A stretch of DNA of 16,365 nucleotides from Clostridiales bacterium UBA1316 (lineage in GTDB: Bacteria; Bacillota; Clostridia; Oscillospirales; Oscillospiraceae): positions 5,022 to 21,386 of the forward strand of contig DBTM01000071.1 of assembly GCA_002307055.1 (NCBI GenBank), in the 5' to 3' direction. The translations under genes and the position numbers were made by a program. Position 1 is the stretch's first letter. Each line of letters starts with the position of its first letter. The notes beneath the pieces were generated by a model. The model was not told where the DNA came from and made no database searches. It saw nothing but the letters and a program-made list of their open reading frames with translations. This document shows positions 1 through 6,439 of the stretch, one piece after another.

Positions 1-1127
1 GGCTCGGCAGGCTCCCGGACAAGGTAAAGAAATTCATGAAGCGGGAATTGGGAATTGCGCGTGTCGGAAAGCAGCTCTGTCAGCAGCGGCTTGATCTCCG
101 GCCAGCGCCGTGACGCCGCACAAATCGGCATCACGCGGCGGGCGAAAATTTGCAGCTTTTCATCTGCTATGCGCACCGCGCTGTCGCCGCCGAGAGCGAA
201 GGTGTCGACAAAGACACCCTTGACGTACGTCCGCCAGCCGCCGATTTGTACGCCGCTGTCGGCCATGACAGGCTTATGGCCGCGGACGACCGATACATCC
301 GTCGTGGTCCCGCCCATATCGATAATGAGATAATCCGCTTCACCCGTGAAGCTCCGTCCGGCGAGGACGCTTGCCGCGGGGCCGGATAAAATAGTCTCCA
401 CAGGCCGCGAGAGCGCAAGCTGAGCGGACATCAGGCTGCCGTCACTCCGGACAACCATAACGGGCGCCTTGCATTGCCGGGCCGCAACATCCGAAAGTGC
501 CGCCTCAACGAACTCCCGAACGATCGGGAGCAGTCTTGCGTTGAGAAGCGCCGTCGCGCCGCGCGCGAGAACATCAAGGTCCTTCGTGAGCTCACTGGCG
601 CATACCAGGGGCCGCCCGTAGAGCTTCTCCGTTAATTCCTTGGCATGCTTTTCGCAGGGGGCCCCGTTATTGATGGCGTAGACCTCCGCCGCGGAGAAGG
701 CATCGGCGTCTTCGAGCCAATCCCCAAGCTCCGGCATGACGGTATCCCAGTCCGGCTCGTCCGCGATCAGCCCGTCGGCACTCCCATGCGTGTCAATACA
801 GCGGACACTGTCATAGCTGAAGCCATAATTGGCTTCGGCGTTGAAACGCCGAATAAATTCGTCTGTGAGGCCGAAGATCAGCAGCTTTGCTCTGCAGCCC
901 TTATTTTCGACGCACGCGTTTGTCGCGAGCGTCGTTGAAAGCGAGATGAGCGAAGCCCCGCGGATGAGCTCAGGCGGCAGCATATCAAGCGCCCTGCCGA
1001 TTCCGACGGAAAGATTCTCCCGTGTCGTCAGCGCTTTTCCCTTTGCCAGGAGAATTCCCGACTCAAAATCATATGCAACCGCATCCGTACAAGTACCGCC
1101 GGTATCGATTCCAATGCCAAGCTTCAT
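1..1127 (-). CDS. Hydantoinase/oxoprolinase family protein (HyuA-like), C-terminal part beyond window
   Basis: About 375 codons are present, open to the left edge; HyuA proteins usually run near 700 residues, so roughly half is seen. The protein starts MKLGIGIDTGGTCTDAV, the phosphate-1 (DTGGT) motif of the ASKHA ATPase fold in this family. A second phosphate loop, IIDMGGTTTDVSVV, follows near residue 275, just after SGPAAS. Known members use ATP to open cyclic amides such as hydantoins or 5-oxoproline, usually with a HyuB partner, which is not in this window. The ATG at 1127 is preceded by GAGGGG about 9 bases upstream. The gene has its own candidate promoter and lies beyond a hairpin after the glutamate dehydrogenase gene, so it is probably a separate transcript. 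Its substrate cannot be assigned; a link to glutamate/pyroglutamate or N-methylhydantoin chemistry is only suggested by the neighbours. Confidence 0.9.
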   Translation of the reverse strand, partial: MKLGIGIDTGGTCTDAVAYDFESGILLAKGKALTTRENLSVGIGRALDMLPPELIRGASLISLSTTLATNACVENKGCRAKLLIFGLTDEFIRRFNAEANYGFSYDSVRCIDTHGSADGLIADEPDWDTVMPELGDWLEDADAFSAAEVYAINNGAPCEKHAKELTEKLYGRPLVCASELTKDLDVLARGATALLNARLLPIVREFVEAALSDVAARQCKAPVMVVRSDGSLMSAQLALSRPVETILSGPAASVLAGRSFTGEADYLIIDMGGTTTDVSVVRGHKPVMADSGVQIGGWRTYVKGVFVDTFALGGDSAVRIADEKLQIFARRVMPICAASRRWPEIKPLLTELLSDTRNSQFPLHEFLYLVREPAE

Positions 1128-1163
1128 GTGTGCGTCCCCTCAGTCTTTATATTTTGCGGTATT

Positions 1164-1192
1164 ATATTATTCTATCTCATTAACATAATCAA
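1164..1192 (-). promoter_or_regulatory. Candidate sigma-70/A promoter for the HyuA-like gene
   Basis: On the minus strand, TTGATT (plus 1187-1192) and TAATAT (plus 1164-1169) are separated by exactly 17 bases, in an AT-rich stretch starting about 37 bases upstream of the ATG. A TATAAT also overlaps here but at a 20-base spacing. The call is by pattern only. Confidence 0.45.
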
Positions 1193-1217
1193 CAGGCTTT
1201 GCATGCCATGCAGGAAA

Positions 1218-1252
1218 GGTCAGGAAAACAGCAAGACTCTGTTTTCCTGACC
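1218..1252 (-). terminator. Strong hairpin between glutamate dehydrogenase and HyuA genes, likely terminator
   Basis: GGTCAGGAAAACAG and CTGTTTTCCTGACC form a perfect 14-bp stem with a 7-base loop (1232-1238). It lies about 60 bases past the glutamate dehydrogenase stop codon. On the minus strand the stem is followed only by TTTCC, a weak T tract; on the plus strand by TCTTTATTAT. Position suggests it ends the long minus-strand operon, but no plus-strand gene reads into it, and efficiency is uncertain given the short T tract. Confidence 0.65.
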
Positions 1253-1310
1253 TCTTTATTATGGCTCCGTTCAGATAAAATAGAAACCCGAGCAGTCTAA
1301 ATCAGCTTAA

Positions 1311-2531
1311 TCACATGGTGTACACTGAGAATTTTTCTTCAAGCTCTCTATTGATCTGCTTGGTGAGGTTCCTGAGATTGCGGCTCTCGAGCCGCGCTTT
1401 TGCCAAACGATTATCCGACATCTCCCAGGCGCACTGAAGCGGCGTTTTATCGCTCGAAGCCAACATCGCGCACATTTCGGAAATGTTTCTGGCGATGCGT
1501 TTTTCAACCGAATTTCTGACGCGCTCCCATTTTTCTTTGATCGGCATTGAAATCAGGTCTTCATGCTCAAGCAGCCACTCTTCATAGCTGGATATAACGC
1601 CGCCGGAATTGGCTATGATGCCCGGAATGGAGATAATACCCAACCGATGGACAGCCTGCCGCAGGGCGTTGTCCGTGTAAGCGATATTTGCCCCTTCGGC
1701 AATCAGCTGAACTTTTAAATTCTGGCTGACATCAGGCGTTATGCTCCTGCCCGGACCGGCAAGAACGAGAATATCGGCGTCCTTGCCCAAAAGCAGCGAC
1801 GGATTTGGATCACTCCAGGGGGTGTTAAAGTGGCACAGGCATTTTTCAATGGTCGATTTTGAGTCTATCAAATTGCGGAGCGCCGCCGGATCCAGCCCCG
1901 CCTCGTTGTACATGGCTCCGCTGATATCGCTGACACCCACGATCGCCGCACCTTTTTCAAGCAGGATTTTAACGGCGTTGCCGCCGACTTCACCGATCCC
2001 TTCAACAATAACGCGCGCGCCTTTAATACATAAAGCCAGGTCCAAATTCTTTATTGTCTGTTCAATAGCGAACACGACCCCGTAAGCGGTACTGCCAAGC
2101 TCATGCGGAATTCCGGTGCTTTTCCCCGTCGCAGCCAGCCTCGCTTTGCGCCAGCCCTTGACGGAAGCGCAGCCGGCGATAAAAGCGTCGATGTTCTTAC
2201 AATCGGTGTTGACATCAGGAGCCGCGCACCATTTGTAAGGCAGGACCTCAATTTTTGACAGCTCCCGGCCAAACGCGTACATGGCCTCCTCGACCTTTGT
2301 CATATCTTTGAGCCTGATGCCGCCCTTCGCCCCGCCGAATGGCAAGTCCGCGAGAATGCATTTTTTTGTCATCTCTGAGGCAAGCGCCGAAATTTCTTCT
2401 TCCGTTACTTTCGGATGTACCCGGATGCCGCCCTTGGCCGGGGCTGTTTTATCGACGGTGTCAATCACAAGGATCGCTTCGCCGTCAAGCCTGTATTTAT
2501 CCAGATTAATTTTAATAATGGTTTCCGACAT
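1311..2531 (-). CDS. gdhA: Glu/Leu/Phe/Val-type (glutamate) dehydrogenase
   Basis: This 406-residue enzyme is expected to interconvert glutamate and 2-oxoglutarate plus ammonia using NAD(P). Three lysines match the active-site lysines of the Clostridium symbiosum enzyme (K89, K113, K125) with identical spacing: K33 in KGGIRVHP, K57 in TKKC and K69 in LPFGGAKGG. The APDVNT motif supplies the catalytic aspartate (D106). A Rossmann motif VEGIGEVGG and the C-terminal NSGGVISSYEEW motif follow. The usual 50 or so N-terminal residues before KGGIR are missing, and a stop codon two codons upstream shows this is the true start; AAGGGGG precedes the ATG. It is the last gene of the operon, 58 bases after ridA. 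Here it would remove the amino group from glutamate released by the upstream dehydrogenase and supply 2-oxoglutarate. Leucine or another amino acid as substrate is not excluded. Confidence 0.9.
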   Translation of the reverse strand: MSETIIKINLDKYRLDGEAILVIDTVDKTAPAKGGIRVHPKVTEEEISALASEMTKKCILADLPFGGAKGGIRLKDMTKVEEAMYAFGRELSKIEVLPYKWCAAPDVNTDCKNIDAFIAGCASVKGWRKARLAATGKSTGIPHELGSTAYGVVFAIEQTIKNLDLALCIKGARVIVEGIGEVGGNAVKILLEKGAAIVGVSDISGAMYNEAGLDPAALRNLIDSKSTIEKCLCHFNTPWSDPNPSLLLGKDADILVLAGPGRSITPDVSQNLKVQLIAEGANIAYTDNALRQAVHRLGIISIPGIIANSGGVISSYEEWLLEHEDLISMPIKEKWERVRNSVEKRIARNISEMCAMLASSDKTPLQCAWEMSDNRLAKARLESRNLRNLTKQINRELEEKFSVYTM

Positions 2532-2555
2532 ATGTTATCCCCCTTATAAATCGGT

Positions 2556-2585
2556 AAAGGCGTTCCAGTTATCCGAAACGCCCTT
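2556..2585 (-). other. Intergenic stem-loop between ridA-like and glutamate dehydrogenase genes
   Basis: The 58-base gap can fold on the minus strand into a 9-bp stem (arms at 2556-2564 and 2577-2585, one G-U pair) with a 12-base loop. No T tract follows, so it is more likely an RNA processing or stability element, or a partial attenuator, than a terminator. It ends about 18 bases before the AAGGGGG ribosome binding site of the dehydrogenase gene. Confidence 0.4.
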
Positions 2586-2589
2586 AACC

Positions 2590-2994
2590 TTATTCAGTAT
2601 ACGAGCCGATAATACCGTCCAGCTCTATTTCCACAAGCTGCGTCGGGCGGTTTAACGCGGGTGTCCCGACGACAGTGCACAGCGGTTTGATCTCCTTGAA
2701 AAGCTCCGAGTACGCGCGCGTAATATCCGGCGTCAGCTTCATGTCGGTGGCGTAGACCTTGACGCGGATAACCTCTTCTTTTTTTGAGCCCGCTTCATTT
2801 AAGAGCTTAATCAGCTTTTCCAGGACATACTTCGTCTGCAGATACGCATCCCCTTCTCCAAAGACGGTGCCGTCCGGCTGAACCGATGTCGTGCCGCCCG
2901 CGTAGATGAAGGGCCCTACCTTGACAATGCGGCTGTAGCCGACTTTCTCCTCCAGCGGCGCGCCGGAGGAATAGTTCGTTCTTTTTAAATCCAT
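2590..2994 (-). CDS. RidA (YjgF/YER057c/UK114) family protein
   Basis: The 134-residue protein has the typical family layout: GPFIYAGGTTSVQPDG in the N-terminal half, then a helix (YLQTKYVLEKLIKLL), VIRVKVYATDM and the C-terminal LVEIELDGIIG strand. True RidA hydrolyses reactive enamine/imine intermediates to keto acids and ammonia, using an arginine (R105 in E. coli) in a PARS-type motif. The matching segment here reads KPLCTVVG, with C106 in that place, so classical RidA activity on 2-aminoacrylate is doubtful; it fits the divergent Rid subfamilies. The gene sits 26 bases after a DAO-type flavoprotein gene, a common pairing in which the Rid protein would hydrolyse the imine product. AAGGAG at 3002-3007 leaves only 1 base to the ATG at 3000 but 7 bases to the ATG at 2994, so 2994 is chosen. 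Confidence 0.9.
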   Translation of the reverse strand: MDLKRTNYSSGAPLEEKVGYSRIVKVGPFIYAGGTTSVQPDGTVFGEGDAYLQTKYVLEKLIKLLNEAGSKKEEVIRVKVYATDMKLTPDITRAYSELFKEIKPLCTVVGTPALNRPTQLVEIELDGIIGSYTE

Positions 2995-3020
2995 GTCCAT
3001 TCTCCTTCCAATATTATTAA

Positions 3021-4145
3021 TTATGCTTTCGCCCGGAATCTGTCGTAGCGCAGGTCATCGAGTGAAATGTGCGGCTTGCCTGTTAAAATAAGCTCTGATG
3101 CCAGAACGCCGACTGCCGGGGAGATGCCGAAACCGTGGCCTGAAAAGCCGCAGGCGGCAACGAGACCGGGCACTTCGTCAATCTCGTCAATAACCGGCAC
3201 ACCGTCAGCCATCTTATCGATGAAGCCCGCCCATGTCCGGACGATGCCCACATCCTTCAAACACGGAAAATAGCCCAGTATGGCGCGGCAAAGGTAGGGA
3301 GCCGTGAGAGACGATGTCTCTGAGGCCGTGCTGTCGGATATATACTCCTCCAGCCCCGTGGTACCGCCGAAAACAAAAGAGCCGTGATCTGTCTGATGGC
3401 CGTAATAATCGGCGGCGGCGGTGCCGAGCATCTGCTCAAACATGGGCGGCAGCGCTTCGGTAACAAGAGCCTCATCCACCAGATTGAACATCGGCATATC
3501 GATACCCGCCGTACTGAGAATCGCACGGGAGGCATAACCGGCCGCCACAATAACTTTATCCGCTTCATATGTATTGGTTTTTGTTTTAACGCCGACTGCT
3601 CTGCCTTTTCTCAGGACAATTGACTGGGCGGTCTCACCGGAAATAAAGTGAACGCCGAGTTCTCTGGCTCTCTTATAAAAAGCAAGCGTCGTTTTCATCG
3701 GATTGGCATGCCCGTCCGTTGTACACCAGCTGGCCGCGGCGACCTGCTCCGAAACATAAGGGTTGATAGCCTTTATTTCGTCATACGAAATCAGGGTCTG
3801 CTCCAGCCCCTGGCTTTGGCCCTGGGCGACAAGCTTTTCGAGAACCCTGACATGCTCCGGCGTTTTTCCGAGGCGGAGATTGCCTTTTTTGTGATACTCC
3901 ACATCAACCCCGAGCTCCTCCGACAGCGTCGGCCAGAGCTGCCTCACGCCGTACATGACAATCGGCAGCTCCCGAGGATCGCGGCCGGACTGGCGGACAC
4001 CGCCGCCGTTGCGGCTGGAGCCGCCCATGCCGATCTCGCCCTTTTCAAGCAAGAGCACTTTCGCCTTCTGCTTTGCCAGATTATAGGCGATGGCACAGCC
4101 GATAACCCCGCCGCCGACAATAATATAGTCTTGTTTCGTACCCAT
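3021..4145 (-). CDS. DAO-family FAD-dependent amine/amino-acid dehydrogenase, catalytic subunit (HcnC / proline dehydrogenase beta-like)
   Basis: This protein of about 374 residues starts with a classical FAD-binding fold: GGGVIG (residues 11-16), E34 at the end of the second strand, then a SSRNGGGVRQSG segment typical of the DAO/glycine oxidase/sarcosine oxidase beta group. The C-terminal GFSGHGFGISP segment is the second flavin contact. Family members oxidise secondary or primary amines or amino acids to imines. Together with the next three genes it makes the set found in HcnABC and in archaeal dye-linked L-proline dehydrogenases, where this subunit carries the substrate site. In this operon an N-substituted glutamate is the predicted substrate. 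The start is uncertain: ATG 4145 has GGTGA five bases upstream; GTG codons at 4157 and 4154 overlap the preceding stop codon and have AGGG upstream. Confidence 0.9.
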   Translation of the reverse strand: MGTKQDYIIVGGGVIGCAIAYNLAKQKAKVLLLEKGEIGMGGSSRNGGGVRQSGRDPRELPIVMYGVRQLWPTLSEELGVDVEYHKKGNLRLGKTPEHVRVLEKLVAQGQSQGLEQTLISYDEIKAINPYVSEQVAAASWCTTDGHANPMKTTLAFYKRARELGVHFISGETAQSIVLRKGRAVGVKTKTNTYEADKVIVAAGYASRAILSTAGIDMPMFNLVDEALVTEALPPMFEQMLGTAAADYYGHQTDHGSFVFGGTTGLEEYISDSTASETSSLTAPYLCRAILGYFPCLKDVGIVRTWAGFIDKMADGVPVIDEIDEVPGLVAACGFSGHGFGISPAVGVLASELILTGKPHISLDDLRYDRFRAKA

Positions 4146-4150
4146 CCTGT

Positions 4151-4477
4151 TCACCACACATCCCTGCTATAAATCTCCATGGAAACCGGTCTTGCCGGGG
4201 AACGGGCTGTCTGCAGCTCGAGCTCGTAAGGGCTGACCCCCAGCTCCGCCGCGATGATGCTCCGAACCAGCCGGGCGCAATTCTGCCCCTGGCACAGCCC
4301 CATACCGGCGCGCAGATAGCGCTTGACCTCGTTCATGGTATACATACCGTCGTAAACCGCCCGGCGGATCTCCCCTTTTGTGATTTCCTCGCAGCGGCAG
4401 ATGATCAGATTGTCATCCGCTTTTGCCGTAAAGGGCGCTTGGAGCAGTGTTCTGTCAATGATTTTGTCCATATGCAT
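4151..4477 (-). CDS. BFD-like (2Fe-2S)-binding protein, small dehydrogenase subunit
   Basis: A 108-residue protein with the four cysteines of the BFD-like [2Fe-2S] domain: CRC (C27, C29) and C62-x4-C67 in GLCQGQNC, with the helix EIRRAVYDGMYTMNEVKRYL between them. In HcnB and related proteins this domain is fused to the C-terminus of the FAD/NAD oxidoreductase; here it is a separate gene 15 bases after it, as in some four-subunit archaeal proline dehydrogenases. It probably passes electrons between the two flavoproteins. The stop codon lies only 5 bases before the ATG chosen for the DAO gene (and overlaps its alternative GTG starts), which suggests coupled translation. The ATG at 4477 has AAAGG six bases upstream; another ATG lies at 4471. 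Confidence 0.9.
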   Translation of the reverse strand: MHMDKIIDRTLLQAPFTAKADDNLIICRCEEITKGEIRRAVYDGMYTMNEVKRYLRAGMGLCQGQNCARLVRSIIAAELGVSPYELELQTARSPARPVSMEIYSRDVW

Positions 4478-4492
4478 TCAACGCCTTTCCGT

Positions 4493-6079
4493 TCATGCCC
4501 GAAAGAAACGGGCCTTCATTGACCATGCGCGCGGCACCCTGATTTTCAGGACAGCCGTCTCATCCATCGCCTTGGCTGTTTTGACCGAGACGACTTCCGC
4601 CCGGCCAAGCGCCGCGCCGCTGCGTTCTAAGGCTGTACCGATCTGACCAGCCTGCGGCAGCGGCAAAAATTCGTAGGGAATTGAGACTGTCGCGTAATCA
4701 CCGTCACCGCTCTCGTCCACCAGGAAGATGGCCTGACCCGGGCATACCGCCACACACTGGCCGCAGGCTGAGCAGGTCACCGCCGCGTCGACCGCCGGGA
4801 GGTTTGTAATCGTCGTACCCACCTTGATGCAGCCTTTCGGGCAGACAGTCTGGCATGGATTGCAGGGGATATTCTGTGTGCATTCAATCACCGGTGTGAT
4901 TCCGGCTCTTCTTTTGACGGCGGCGGGTACGCCGGGATAGGCGCCGAGCTCCGCTTCGGCTAAATAGCCTTTTTTGAGAAGGCATGCCGATATGGCAAAG
5001 CCCTCATCCGTCTTCTCCAGCGGTTTGCCCTTGTTTTTCGGGGCAAACATGCCCTCGTGCAGCATGGAGAGCGACCGTCTGTAATCACCGGTAACGGCAT
5101 CAAAGCGTTCTTTTTCAAGATATCCGCTTTTATAGGCCGCCGCGGCACCGGCGATTCGCCCGCCGATCATGGCGGAGCTGGCTTCTTCAATGCCGGAGAC
5201 GTCCCCGGCGGCATATATCCCCTCGACTGAGGTTTCTTTATTGTCGTCAACTACCGGCACGAGGCCGCCTTTTCCGGCGGTGTCAATCATCTCACAGCCC
5301 GCCATTCTGGCGAGATTCGACATGGGAGACAAGCCGACGGCGAGACATATGGTATCGATTTTCAGATCCTTTTCACTGCCGGGCACGATGTTCCAATTCT
5401 GATCCACCTCGGCAATCACGGCGCCTTCCACCTGTCCGTCACCGTACGCTTCCTTGATGGTATGAGACATATACATCGGTACACCCGTACGGGCTACCTT
5501 GGCCGCGTGGACGCCGTAGCCGCCGACGCGCGGCGCGGCATCGATGATGGCCTCCAGCCGGCAGCCTGCCTGCAGCAGCTGATAACCGACCACAAGCCCG
5601 ACATTGCCGGACCCGACCATCAGGATTTTTTCGCCGGGCTTGACGCCGTGCAGGTTCATCATTGTCTGGGCCGCACCCGCCCCGATAACACCGGGCAGCG
5701 TCCAGCCCTTAAAGGGCAGCATATTTTCGCTGGCGCCTGTGGCAATAACGATGTTCGTGCCTTTGACGTGCTCCACCTGGCCATCCCGCATAACCGTGAG
5801 CTCTCTGTTCCTGAAAACTCCCATAACCGTGGCATTGAGCACCACCTCAACACCGAGCGCTTCAGCTTCCCGCAGGAGCAGCTCGCCGATGCGGAAGCCG
5901 CGGATTTTTGCCCGGTGCTCTTCGGAGCCGAAAAATTTATGGATCTGCTTGAACAGCTGCCCGCCGGGCCGACTGTTCTCGTCAAAGACAACTGTTTTCA
6001 TGCCGTGGGACGCCGCCTCAATAGCCGCCGATAAACCGGCTGGGCCCGCGCCGATGACAATGAGCTCATATCGTTTCAT
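4493..6079 (-). CDS. FAD/NAD(P) oxidoreductase with C-terminal two-cluster ferredoxin domain (HcnB / proline dehydrogenase alpha-like)
   Basis: The 528-residue protein has an FAD motif GAGPAG (10-15), PGGQL (39-43), a second nucleotide-binding motif GSGNVG (156-161), and the GIYAAGDVSG flavin motif (287-296), giving the two-dinucleotide-domain layout of the HcnB/sarcosine-oxidase-alpha/NADH-oxidase group. After residue 395 comes a ferredoxin-like part with two [4Fe-4S] cysteine sets: C400, C406, C409, C413 and C436, C439, C442, C446, the second as CSACGQCVAVCP. HcnB has a fused BFD domain instead; here BFD is the next gene. The likely role is collecting electrons from the DAO subunit and passing them to NAD(P), a ferredoxin or another carrier. 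It could alternatively serve as the reductase (GltD-like) of the upstream glutamate-synthase-like proteins. The ATG lies 3 bases after the preceding stop; GGGGAGG is inside the end of that gene. Confidence 0.9.
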   Translation of the reverse strand: MKRYELIVIGAGPAGLSAAIEAASHGMKTVVFDENSRPGGQLFKQIHKFFGSEEHRAKIRGFRIGELLLREAEALGVEVVLNATVMGVFRNRELTVMRDGQVEHVKGTNIVIATGASENMLPFKGWTLPGVIGAGAAQTMMNLHGVKPGEKILMVGSGNVGLVVGYQLLQAGCRLEAIIDAAPRVGGYGVHAAKVARTGVPMYMSHTIKEAYGDGQVEGAVIAEVDQNWNIVPGSEKDLKIDTICLAVGLSPMSNLARMAGCEMIDTAGKGGLVPVVDDNKETSVEGIYAAGDVSGIEEASSAMIGGRIAGAAAAYKSGYLEKERFDAVTGDYRRSLSMLHEGMFAPKNKGKPLEKTDEGFAISACLLKKGYLAEAELGAYPGVPAAVKRRAGITPVIECTQNIPCNPCQTVCPKGCIKVGTTITNLPAVDAAVTCSACGQCVAVCPGQAIFLVDESGDGDYATVSIPYEFLPLPQAGQIGTALERSGAALGRAEVVSVKTAKAMDETAVLKIRVPRAWSMKARFFRA

Positions 6080-6082
6080 GCC

Positions 6083-6400
6083 TTACGCCTCCCCCATTGC
6101 CTGAACGCCGTTCTGCGTCTGTATAATCATCCCTTCGGTCAGCGCAGTGACGCAGGTACGCACGTTGGGCCTGCCGTTGACTATCATGACACAGTCTGTA
6201 CAGCGGCCGATGGCGCAGAACATGCCGCGCGGCTCATGGTTTTTTGTCGTGTATCGATGGATCATCACGCCGTTTGCTCTCAAGGCCATCGCAATCGGTT
6301 CCCCTTCACAGCCCCGCAGCGTTTTGCCGTCATATGTAAATTCAACGAGCGCGCCTTTATCATAGCTCCTGAGAATCGGATGCTCTGAAATTCTGTTCAT
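6083..6400 (-). CDS. (2Fe-2S)-binding protein, Fer2_4 type (HcnA-like)
   Basis: A 105-residue plant-ferredoxin-fold protein. The cluster cysteines are C62-x4-C67-x2-C70-x12-C83 (MFCAIGRCTDC, then NVRTC). The part before them, VEFTYDGKTLRGCEGEPIA, is typical of the small HcnA/sarcosine oxidase alpha N-terminal domain group rather than of free electron-carrier ferredoxins. Its gene directly precedes the FAD/NAD oxidoreductase with a 3-base gap, as hcnA precedes hcnB, so it is taken as a fixed subunit of the dehydrogenase complex. In tetrameric sarcosine oxidase the equivalent domain is fused to the alpha subunit. AGGAGG is nine bases before the ATG. Confidence 0.92.
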   Translation of the reverse strand: MNRISEHPILRSYDKGALVEFTYDGKTLRGCEGEPIAMALRANGVMIHRYTTKNHEPRGMFCAIGRCTDCVMIVNGRPNVRTCVTALTEGMIIQTQNGVQAMGEA

Positions 6401-6439
6401 TGTACGTTTCCTCCTGGTATAAGATCGACGAGCCGCCGG

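Noticed and set aside
829..1188. Plus-strand open frame opposite the HyuA-like gene start
   Set aside because: The minus-strand frame carries both ASKHA phosphate motifs; the plus frame is a shadow.
5462..6034. Plus-strand open frame (190 codons) opposite the FAD/NAD oxidoreductase
   Set aside because: It is antisense to clearly conserved FAD and NAD motifs and has no recognisable domain or ribosome binding site.
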